A stretch of DNA of 64,000 bases from Tetraselmis striata. Lineage: Eukaryota; Chlorophyta; Chlorodendrophyceae; Chlorodendrales; Chlorodendraceae. The notes beneath the pieces are model-generated. The model was not told where the DNA came from and searched no databases. It saw only the letters and a list, made by a program, of their open reading frames with translations. This document shows, piece after piece, positions 21,500 through 30,917 of the stretch (positions are counted from its first letter, which is position 1; each line of letters starts with the position of its first letter). Both the position numbers and the translations under genes were made by a program. The stretch spans positions 95,594-159,593 of the forward strand of contig VCJN01003061.1 in NCBI GenBank assembly GCA_006384855.1. The letters are read 5' to 3'.

Positions 21500-21800
21500 T
21501 ACTGGTGTGAATTACAAAGAGGGCACTGACCTAACGACTACTGGTGTGAATTACAAAAAGGGCAGTTCCCCAGAATTAGAAAAACAACACAGCAAGCCGC
21601 CTAAAAGCGGCCCGCGCATGAACGGCTACTGGTACTGGTGTGAATTACAAAAAGGGCAATTCCCCAGAATTATAGAAAATCAACAATTAGAATTAGAAAA
21701 TCAACGACTACTGGTGTGAATTACAAAAAGGGCAGTTCCCCAGAATTAGAAAATCAACACAGCAAGCCGCCTAAAAGCGGCCCGCATCACGACTACTGGT
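21500..21800 (+). repeat. Tandem copies of a hairpin-bearing repeat unit
   Basis: Units of about 80 bp start CTGGTGTGAATTACAAA, contain GGGCAGTTCCCCAGAATTA and end in a hairpin (stem GCCGC, loop CTAAAA, stem GCGGC) at about 21596-21611 and 21767-21782. Four unit starts are visible (21503, 21541, 21636, 21711) and two complete hairpins. The same unit occurs inverted at 43955-44040 and in part at 31960-32116. Confidence 0.85.
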
Positions 21801-23542
21801 AGCGACTACAGTTCGCTTATCGTTTAATGTTTTTCTTCTGCGTTACCACGGCCTATCCGAGTGTTTCGACGTGCGATAGTCAGTCTACTACATCGGATAT
21901 CGGCCATACTGTGTTTATTCACCTCCCACAGTACGCATTTGCGTCATGTATGATAAATACGGATTTGTGGTATATGCTACTGTTCATGAGTTATTAATGT
22001 AGTATCGACTGCTAAACATACCCAGCATAATTACAATATACTGGGGATTACAGCCACATGCCTGTCACACGCCACACCCATGCCATAATTATCTTCCCCC
22101 GCTAGCTACAGATACAGGTAAGGATTAGCGACAACTAACTGTACCCTGTAGCGAGTAGCGCCTAGCGAGTTAGCGACCTAACTCGGGAAGTCCTAGCGCC
22201 CCATCTAGTTCAAAACCGCCTCATCCCCTATTACCCTGCAGACGCATATTTCGGCCACATCGCCAAATCTGCCACTGACAACCTGCCTATGCCACCGACC
22301 AACTGGGTCGTCGATGCTTACCTTGCGGACAGCACTGTCGATACGCAGGCGACCACCGCGCACAGCCACAGTATGCGGCCTGAACACGTCAAGGCTCTTG
22401 AGCTTGAGCCTGAAGGTAAGACACATGTGCCCAATACTACTGCCATTAGCCCCGCTTTGCAAGCGAAAAACGCTTCCGTAACGACCTCTACGTCGGATAA
22501 TAATTTACTACTGTCAGGCATACTAATTTACTACTGTCAGGTACTGCGAAAACACACATTACCCGACCGCCCACATTGGTTTATAAAATGCTGTTAAACT
22601 CCGGCGGTGCGACACACTATTTTGTAAATAACGCCTAGAGGTCCGCCTGCCCGCAAATATTCAATAATACAAGTATCAGGGATCACCCCTGCTAGTATAC
22701 CGGTACATGTACCGCGCCACTGGGAAATTATCAAATTATCCCGTACAGCCCTACACGTTATTAACTGTACGGATGCCCGCCGCGGCCGTAATACGCCTTT
22801 AGTGTCCGAGTCCTGCACATTTCAGTTGCACATTTATAGCAGAGGTTACAGAATTTGACCAACTTGCAGAATAATTTCATTGTGTTCTCGTGTGTCATTT
22901 CTCATAATCACTACCTAGCCAATAGCTAAACTGCCAACACCCAAATTACGCTTCCCGGCGGCCACACTTTCACCCATATCCGGCCAAACCCCGCTCTATT
23001 GATACCGATGCGATATACATGCCAACAACATGGCTTTACAAGGATCCCTGTGATGTCTTCTCTTACGCCGTAATTCGTGAGTGCGACGCAACGGACGCAT
23101 TGTTGCTCAATCAATTAAATCGCGATTTTTCGTTGTTACCACCGAGTGGTCTGCTCATTATGTACTATAACAAATTGAAATCTTTATACTTAAACATATA
23201 AACAAGTATGCCAGCCGTTAAAATTCCCTTCAAGCGATAGCGCCCCGGCTTCAACTTCGAAATACCATTGCTCTAAGATGCCCACCTACCGCCGGCAAAA
23301 CACATTGCCACTCAGCACCTGCCGAATCAGAAAAAACACACAACGCAATTAAGCGCCCTTTTAGACACATAATTTATTGGGTAATCGCCTCCGCGCCTTA
23401 TGCTGCACTTATCCTATTTGTCCGAACATGCAATGCTGGCATGCGCATTTGCATTGACTCCCGACAAATATATATAACAGCCGAATAAGATTCCCATTAC
23501 CGCACGCCACCATACTCACAGTAGATATGCTGTCCGGCTATA

Positions 23543-23990
23543 TTGTATATATTCCGCCCTCGACAGAGTTTTAGGCTAACACCATCCTGCAATCAAACAT
23601 ATACGGATGTCCACACAGTATCGTTCAAAACTCAGTTCGGCCTTTTCGAATTCCATGTCATGACATTTGGACCGTCCAATAGCCCATCGGCGATTCAACG
23701 CTTGATGCTGGGTAACGTTATTTTGCATCCGCATAACACCGCGTTCATTCCTGTCTGGTTTGACAACGTTTTGGTATTTGGTATCTCCCTCAATGAACAC
23801 TACATACACCTGAAAACCACGCTTGTTTTGCTTGCCAAACATCACATACTGCTGCAACTGCCTTAACCAACAAGAATAGTTGGGCCATTACATAGCCAAC
23901 GGGGCACACGCCCTTCCAAACAGTGTTGCCATTCGCAATTGGCCCCCGCACCACAATTAACGATTTTTTGGAATACGGCAGTTAATATCG
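23543..23990 (+). pseudogene. Gypsy reverse transcriptase relic
   Basis: The frame to 23866 aligns by eye with gypsy RT: SFKTQFGLFEFHVMTFG, SPSAIQRLML, then VWFDNVLVFG where the catalytic Y/F-x-DD should be. The second Asp is changed to Asn, so it would be inactive. After a stop the next frame gives LGHYIANGAHALPNSVAIRN, the segment that follows the active site in this family. Confidence 0.8.
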
Positions 23991-24824
23991 TAAGGATGGA
24001 ATGAATATACATACTATCGCATGACCACACCCCTTTCATAATATTTGCGGCTTACCTTTTACGCACTTACAGAAAATATATTTGCTTATGCATACGCCTT
24101 AACCGCTGTCCTACTTTAGGAAACTGCAAAGGGACACTTCCGACAGCAGTGCGCCTATTATACCAAAGTTTCACGATATACCCATGCCAAATACGGCACC
24201 TATGCCCAGTAAGAACTTTTTCGCATGGATACGCTTTGACAATATGACGCTGCTTTATACAAAATGGTTCTTAGATCACGCTCAGACCACACTATGCATA
24301 CCACTCTCCGTCACCTGCCCGCCCGAGCCACCGTCACTCACTACCATGCCTAGCAAACCACGGACCCCCGCCCGCACCTGGAAGCCCGTGCTCGACATAT
24401 TATATTGCAATAAAAAGCTCTTAGAATATGGCCGATGCCTGGTCTCGTCGTCCGGATTTACGCCAATACTTAACAAAACACGACATTCAACTTCTTGACA
24501 CAAACCTACTAACACGCTGCCCTATTTTCTCTCATATTTACCATGCACTACTTCCACCTTCAAGTTAATCTCGAATTGATAATCGGCCAATTCGCCACAA
24601 CTATACCACCGAAGCAAACTACGAATATTGTATCCGTATTCGCAATCACGTAATAGAATTCCAGCAACGGGTTATGCTGGATAGTATGCCTGCCCGCCTC
24701 GGACAAATTCTGTCTTGATTTGGTCATTCCGGAAGTACTGTACCCGCGCTGCCGGCCACCTTGCTCGATGCCGCACGCACTACTATTTGGAAAACATATG
24801 GTGACCCATTATGCGCAATAGGGC

Positions 24825-25190
24825 TTGCCCACAGACTTGCCTACCTGCCAACCTGCGATAATTTTCATAACAACCTATAGGCTCCGTGTCTCCCGTACAT
24901 CCACACATCTGCCCCTAGGTAATTTTTCCCATAAACTTTGTTTATCACTGGCATGCCGCTCTCTGCGAAATATCTTTGCCGCTACACCCACACTTGTATA
25001 CACATTTACAATACAAGCCCACTTCATCCCTTGTCGTATCCACCTAGACGCTCCTCGGCTTGCCCGTTTTCTTATTTACAATATTTTCCGCCCCCATGAC
25101 CTTTGTCGCATAATAATGGAAGACCGCACTCCCCGCTTCACCTCGGTTATGACAAAACATGTTCCGCTCGTGCTCGTTACGTAATGACGC
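24825..25190 (+). pseudogene. Gypsy integrase relic
   Basis: Near its end the frame reads AHFIPCR, LARFLIYNIFRPHDLCRII and DRTPRFTS, matching the central part of gypsy integrase around its second catalytic Asp. The upstream part is not recognisable and the catalytic Glu region is lost. Confidence 0.7.
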
Positions 25191-25804
25191 CTGGCCATAT
25201 AACTTATCCCTCGTCGGTTTCTACCAATCCGCAACTACATGCACTCCGCTTGACGCCCGCTACGGCACAAATCCGCTCACACCCGCTAACTTCTTATACC
25301 AACACGTGGACTCTGCGGATTACATTGACATCGCCAAAATACCATATGCAGAAATACATGTTTAAAAGTTTGAACTCGCCAATACCTGAGTATTAAGCAT
25401 ACGTAGCATATGCCAACCGTTAAACTCGCCCCAATACAGCCTGGATATCAACGTCACACATATTGCTTCGCAGTCAGCTTGTCGAATTCCGCCTGCCAAC
25501 TCCGCTTGCCTTTTGCTATGGCAACGTCACACATATTGCTTTGCAGCTACCTTGCCAACGTCCGCCTGCCAACTCCTGCCAACTCCGCTTGCCTTTTACT
25601 ATACACTGCCATCGCGTATTCCACGATTCCTGGGGGCCATATGCTAACCTGAAAAGTCGTAGTGATATGCTCCATGGTTATGCCCGACACAATCTTGTCC
25701 ATGTGGTTATGCTTACGCACACTGATCATCGTGCCATGTCCGCCGAATACCCCGCCCTTCCCTTGCGTATCCCATGGGTCTACTTTTTGGGGGCCGGGAT
25801 GGAA

Positions 25805-26169
25805 TGTTAGCTAGGGTTACCACCATAACCCTACCTGCATACCTATATCCGCACACCTATACAATCATTCTCGTACCACTCACTTCCTTATACTAACGCA
25901 ACTACTACATGCAACTAAGCTGCTGATCCGCCCACACACATATGCCGCGTGCTTGCCACACGTCATGCCCTCGTCAGCCATTACGCCCCGATGACTCCCT
26001 GATGACTCCAAGCCTAGATTGCATATCCAAGCCTAAGTAATGCCTGCATGCGAACGGCTGTCAAGCCGATAGTTGTATAAAGCCGTGTACACCTCGGTAC
26101 ACTGTAACAAGATCCTTTGCTGCAAACCTTTTCCTTGTCTATGCTAAAGTCTCTCACCTAAAGCTTACA
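25805..26169 (+). repeat. Right LTR (365 bp)
   Basis: Same sequence as 20112-20472 apart from a 4-base CTAG near the start (25811-25814). Followed by ATCGG. Few differences between the LTRs contrast with the decayed interior. Confidence 0.92.
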
Positions 26170-26448
26170 ATCGGAGAACACGCTTCCAAGCGTAACCATA
26201 GCCGGAGCCAGTGCTCTCAATAACGGTGTTGCGAGCGGAACGCTGAAGGTGAGCCAGTAATTCGCATTCGATAGGTCATCGGGGCGGTTCACATCGAATG
26301 CATCACATGGAGTAGCCGAATGATCATGGCTGGGACCAGTAACATGGGAACCGGCAGCACTCGCGACAGCCACCGTGGACACACCGCTCTCGGAGCGGGA
26401 AGGAGGAAGTGCTCTCGCGTGTGATGAGAAGTCGAGCCGGATGGCCAA
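26170..26448 (-). pseudogene. ORF interrupted by the gypsy element (function unknown)
   Basis: The frame from ATG 26448 reads MAIRLDFSSHARALPPSR, a Ser/Ala-rich middle, DDLSNANYWLTFSVPLA and LGSVFSD before the insertion. The last codons before the present stop derive from the LTR. The continuation lies at 20111-20005. Upstream on the same strand further open frames (26455-26766 and 26643-27104) may be earlier parts, separated by a stop and a frame change. I do not recognise the protein; an old gag-like ORF is possible. Confidence 0.45.
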
Positions 26449-27305
26449 AATACCTCATGTCGGCGGTTTTTGCGGCTTCCCAGTACCACTATTCTGCCCC
26501 CGAATGAAGAGGGCATGATCATTCCTGGGGAACCACAACCAATCGATCGCAGAATCAATAAGGCGCATACCATCACAAGCCATCACTGCCATCAAAATAC
26601 CCGGCACTGACCACGAAAGGTCCGCCCTGCCCGTTTGGCCCATTAGAGTAATGCGAGTTGGGGCAACCCCATCGCGGAGCAAAGTATTTTGGAATGCGAT
26701 ATCTCCTGTGATATGTGGAGATACATGTGCAACAAAAAGGCAATGTGAGGCAGGGCCTGACGCCATAGCTGGAAAATTTTCCCATTCGTCCCACTAAAAT
26801 CCCATTGTACGCCCTTATTAGTCGCTAGTGCTGTGGCCTGGTGTACACTCGCTCGGCGCGAGTGCTGCCGCGCGCTAAGTCTTGTTAAGGAAGACTTATA
26901 CTTCTCCATAAATTCTTCCTTTGATCGCGGTAGTCGCGTGAGCATTATTATGTCCTGACGAATCGATCGGCTCCTACTAATGCTCGCCACGCCGGCGGGG
27001 GCCAAACGAAAATATGCCGCCCGGGGAGCGGCCCCAGCGGGCGGCAGGATGCGCTCTTGATTGTGGAGCACATCAACAGCCTTTGCTAGTTTTTGGGTCG
27101 ACAACGGGGCAAGCGCCGGCAGGTTCCGTTGTCATACTGGTTGCAGTAGCAGCCCTGACTGCTTATTGTCTTGGTGCAGTACCCGAAGTACCTCCGGAAG
27201 GTTGTTTTAGCGAGCGCCAGTCGCCGGCGTTACGGCGCACGGTGCGGTCAAGGCGAGTCATTGGCGTCGTTCGCGGAACGACACTGACGGCCAAAAAACA
27301 TAGCT

Positions 27306-29280
27306 ATGATGGGTGGCGCCGCCAAGGCGACGTTGCGCCCCTGCAGGCTCTCCTGCCGACACGCTCGATCGTGGCCCCGTTCACATGGCTACCGACTGGG
27401 TGCAATTCGCGCCTCTGTGCGTGCAAGTGCTGATGATGACGGCACCGTTCCGCGGATGGTGCCAGGCGGACTCGTCGATAGCGGCAGGCGACGTCTGCTC
27501 GGCGGCGCGCTGGCGATCGGCGGCCACTGCGCCTGCGGCTGTCCCTCCGCGTCCGCGGGCCTAGCGGATGGTCTTGCAGCTGGGATGGCCGCCGAGTCTA
27601 CGCGCCGTTTGCGCGCAGACTCGGCTTGTGGGGAGGCGTTGTCGCGCTGCTTCCCTGGCTCCCTTTCGGCCGGGGAAGCTCTGCGCCGCACGACGACGGC
27701 GTTGGGTGCGTTAGACAGCAACCTGGGCCCCGCCTCCGTGCTTTACGGCCACTCAATCTGCCCGGATGAGATCAACAATGCACAAGACGGCTTGCCGTCG
27801 CGTATGGCGGGGCACTGGGGTGAGGTGTTCCCGTTGGGTGGTCTCGGCGGGGCGCCATTTGCCGGGAAGACAGGCTTCTCCGCCTTCTCTCATCATGTGA
27901 GGCCGCCCGAATTGGCCATCCGAGTGCCCCACCTATCCCCTTCGCAAAGCAGGGATGTGCAACTGCACTAGGGCGATGCCACAGATTGGTTTTGACGTAG
28001 GCCGTTCTGATCCGTATCGCCACACACAGGTACCATACAACGGCAGCATCATCATCTTGTTTGGTCCACACATTGCCATCAGCGCGTCAGGCGAACTAGG
28101 CAAGTACCGCCGCCAGGGGCAGGCCGCCGACTCCGCGGCGTGCGGCGCAGTGCTCGCAGCGTACAACAGCTGCTGCCAAGCGGACGCCGCGGAATGCAAC
28201 ACCACCGCGCCGCTCGACATGCTGGACCTGGAGCAGGCATGGCTGCGGCAGCGAGTGGCGCCGCGCTGCCGTGGGGTTGCTGCTGCCCAGGAGCCGCTGC
28301 AGGAGTTGATTCATGGCGTGTACCAAGATATAGAAGAGAACATGCTGGCACTTGTCAACCACGACTTCGGGCCTGGCCGACTTATCCTGTTGGGTGGCAT
28401 CCAGGTGACCCCCCCCTCCTTACTATTCTGCGACTTGACAACATTTCCATCTTCACATTGTTTTGGGCAATCAACGCTGCAAAGCCATTTAGCTCTTCAT
28501 GCAGCTCGCCTCCGGGCACCTGTCTCAGCCCTCTAGCTAGCTCCTCATCCGGTAGCCGTCTGACTGCCTTCAGATCAACCTGCCCGCGCCCTACGAGGAC
28601 CACTTCCAGCCGCTGCTCTTCCGCGCCTCCTCCCAGGCGGAGCCAAACGGCACAAACCTCTTGCAGCAGCTTGTCGGTGCGCACCCTGACTGCCGCCTGA
28701 GGCGTATGCCATCACCGGCGCGGAATCAGCAGCAGCTGGCGATATCTCCGCCTCCATCACGCCGCCACTCACAGGGATGTGTCGTGTCTCACAGGCAGAA
28801 GCTAGCGGTGCGGCTGCGCTGTATGGCCGTTTCCTCGTCAGATTGGGACAAGGTTGCAGCTTTCTCCACGGCCAACCTGAATCACCATGGGATCCTTTCA
28901 ACCCTTGATGCAAAGTTGCGCCAACTATGCGGCGGGCCTCCCAGTGACCAGAACTGGACCCCTCTCACAGGACTCCTCACCTGTAGCTCGCTGCTCTGGG
29001 CTCCTTTCCCTCGTAGTCGGCACCGCGGGAGTGCTCGTAGACGTGGCGGGGACCAAAGTCAGCAACGCCACACACCCCGGCATCGAAGCGCTCCCGGGCC
29101 GTGGCGGGCAACAGCTCTTGCCATACTTGCGGGTGCAGCGGTCACAGTCACGTAGCGATCGAATAAACACAGCTATAATGGCAAGGCAGCGAAGGTTCTG
29201 CCCCTCACAGCAAAAGCAGACTTGACTTGTGGAACCGCTGGCTTTACATGTATGACCAACAGCTCCATGTATATTCTCTC

Positions 29281-29326
<46 letters not shown>

Positions 29327-29444
29327 GTAGGCGCAGCGCGGCCAGGCTTGCTCCCTCGGCTCTAGCCTCAAGGCTCTTGCGCCGGTTATACTATCGAAGG
29401 ACGTGTTGTGGAACGTGGCCAAAGTGGATCAGAAGCTGACATGA
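27306..29444 (+). CDS. Theta-type carbonic anhydrase (LCIB-like), probably thylakoid lumen
   Basis: Exon 1 (27306-27896) begins with a basic, Ser/Ala-rich transit-peptide-like stretch, then RRRLLGGALAIGG, a twin-arginine-like lumen signal. The mature part has HSICPDEINN, PLGGLGGAPFAGKTGFSAF and SHH. A GTGAGG donor and ACACAG acceptor join SHH to exon 2 (28030-28404), VPYNGSIIILFGPHIAIS, GELGKYRRQGQ and SAACGA. Conserved Cys, His and Cys of these blocks are the zinc site in LCIB/theta-CA enzymes, which interconvert CO2 and bicarbonate in the CO2-concentrating mechanism. Exon 3 starts at 28574 (INLPAPYEDHFQP). Splicing from about 28670 to the last exon (about 29332-29444, ending NVAKVDQKLT) is unresolved. 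Upstream exons are possible. Confidence 0.8.
29286..29324 (+). repeat. (TC)n microsatellite
   Basis: About 38 bases of TC repeat lie in the last intron of the theta-CA gene, just before the AATGTAG acceptor, where they would act as an exaggerated polypyrimidine tract. Confidence 0.9.
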
Positions 29445-29474
29445 CGGCTGCGGCCGAGGGTCTCAACACCCTGC

Positions 29475-29720
29475 ATGAGGGCTGGTTTTAACCCCAAGTG
29501 GCTCGGCTCTGGCATGAGGCCGACCGACCTCGAGGAGACCGTCACTCCGTCCACGTGGCTTGCCGATGACGTCATCGCAGCTGCATCATGGGAGATGGTG
29601 CGCATGGCGGAGGGGCAAGGAGTTGACGCTAGTATTGAGACGGCACTCCCGCTGGCCTTCAGAGGGCGGCACGCTATGCAATTAGTGGACCTTGTGCGGG
29701 GTCGTGCCGCCCGGCCGTAA
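29475..29720 (+). CDS. Small ORF, possible transposon or protease fragment
   Basis: The frame reads PTDLEETVTPSTWLADDVI, which resembles the entry to Ulp1-type cysteine protease domains (a W-L-x-D-x-I block) often carried by transposons. No catalytic His-Asp-Cys follows in the 81 codons. A weak call; it may be chance. Confidence 0.2.
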   Translation: MRAGFNPKWLGSGMRPTDLEETVTPSTWLADDVIAAASWEMVRMAEGQGVDASIETALPLAFRGRHAMQLVDLVRGRAARP

Positions 29721-29744
29721 GACAGCTGGCATGTTTAGCATCAG

Positions 29745-30890
29745 AGACTAAACCGCCATCTCATGTGGTGACGTGGCCTCGATGCCGGGGAGACGTGATG
29801 AAACTGACATTGAAACCGAAATCCACTTGCATCTTGCATCTTGCAACGTGCTGACTTGCTAATGTTGGCGCATTGTCGTGTTCCCGCGTGGGGCGCTGTC
29901 CCCACCTCAATGGGCGGTCCCGTCCATCCTAGCTGACAAGGTAGGTTATGGACCGTCCCGGTCGTCGTGCGCCCGCGGGTATGGTTGATGCTGCGGCACT
30001 ACTCTCCACCGGAAACATGAGTAGCTCCTAGGGCACGTAGCCAGCTGCGCAGAACGAATTTCGTGATGAAGGCAACACCAATAAATTTTCAGCGGGGGAA
30101 TTGGGAATGGGATACATGCGTCAAGCCATGTTGCCACATTGCTCAATTTGCTCGAGTCCGTGATCCCGTTTCACCCCTGAACATCCACCTGCAGATAGCG
30201 ATATGGTTCCTTACTGCTAAGCTCGACACCAGTGAGCAGAGTTTTGGCATCGCGATCCGAACCCACTTGGTGGGCAATCCTATGCCGCGCGCAACCAAGC
30301 AATCGCTCGCCACGCATGGTTTCAGGCAGGAGAAGTGCACCGCGCGAGCCATGTCGTCATCAATGGCAGGATTGGCATGCGGGGCTCCGGAGGTAGGCCA
30401 CGTCCGCATGCCCCAGCACGTTTATGCGACCAGCTTCACACATTCGATGCACCCTTGCACTCCCTCGTGATGGAGCGATAATTTATTTGTGGAAGTCGTA
30501 CAAGTACACATCGCCCGGCATGCGGTAGAGTGCGCTGTACGTTATTGGTACGAATGCGTGCAAGTCACTGCCATAGTGGTGAGTAACGAGACTTAGTTGC
30601 CCCCCAAATCTCCTCCTCCACCCCAAGTGTCCTCCTCTCGCCACCCACGACCGTTGCCGCGTCCATCTTCTCTGGTCGCACAAGCGGCTGCGGCATGCAA
30701 GTTGGATGATCAATTAAAAATAGGATAAATAAGGACTATCCGACCTCCCTAGAGACCTATGGATTTCACCGGGTGGACGAATGTTTGCGTCATGCACTCG
30801 ATTATAGAGGCGGAGCGCACCGAAGAGTCGCAGTCGTGAGGGACGCGATTCGGCGTCTGGGCTGTCGCATTACCCCCCGAGGGGAGGGGA
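29745..30890. other. No gene seen
   Basis: A plus-strand ORF at 30063-30470 (135 codons) and its antisense have no recognisable motif. The 3' end of the minus-strand carboxypeptidase-like gene lies just beyond at 30918. Confidence 0.4.
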
Positions 30891-30917
30891 AGGGGGGGGG
30901 GGGGGGGGGGGGGGGCG

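Larger units (their letters stand above)
20112..26169 (+). mobile_element. Decayed Ty3/gypsy LTR retrotransposon, 6.06 kb
   Basis: It is bounded by near-identical direct LTRs (20112-20472 and 25805-26169), both TGTTAG...CTTACA, and by the ATCGG duplication. TGG at 20475 directly after the left LTR fits a primer binding site start. Inside, relics of RT (23543-23880 and on to about 23990) and integrase (about 24990-25190) follow in gypsy order on the plus strand. All long frames are broken. The interior is AT-rich and most catalytic residues are altered. A separate repeat cluster sits at 21500-21800. Confidence 0.9.

Noticed and set aside
21500-21800. Spaced repeats resembling a CRISPR array
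   Set aside because: The spacing is irregular, units recur elsewhere as dispersed elements, and the genome is eukaryotic.
28925-29422. 165-codon minus-strand ORF over the theta-CA gene
   Set aside because: Contains the Glu/Arg run of the (TC)n repeat and overlaps the last intron and exon on the other strand.
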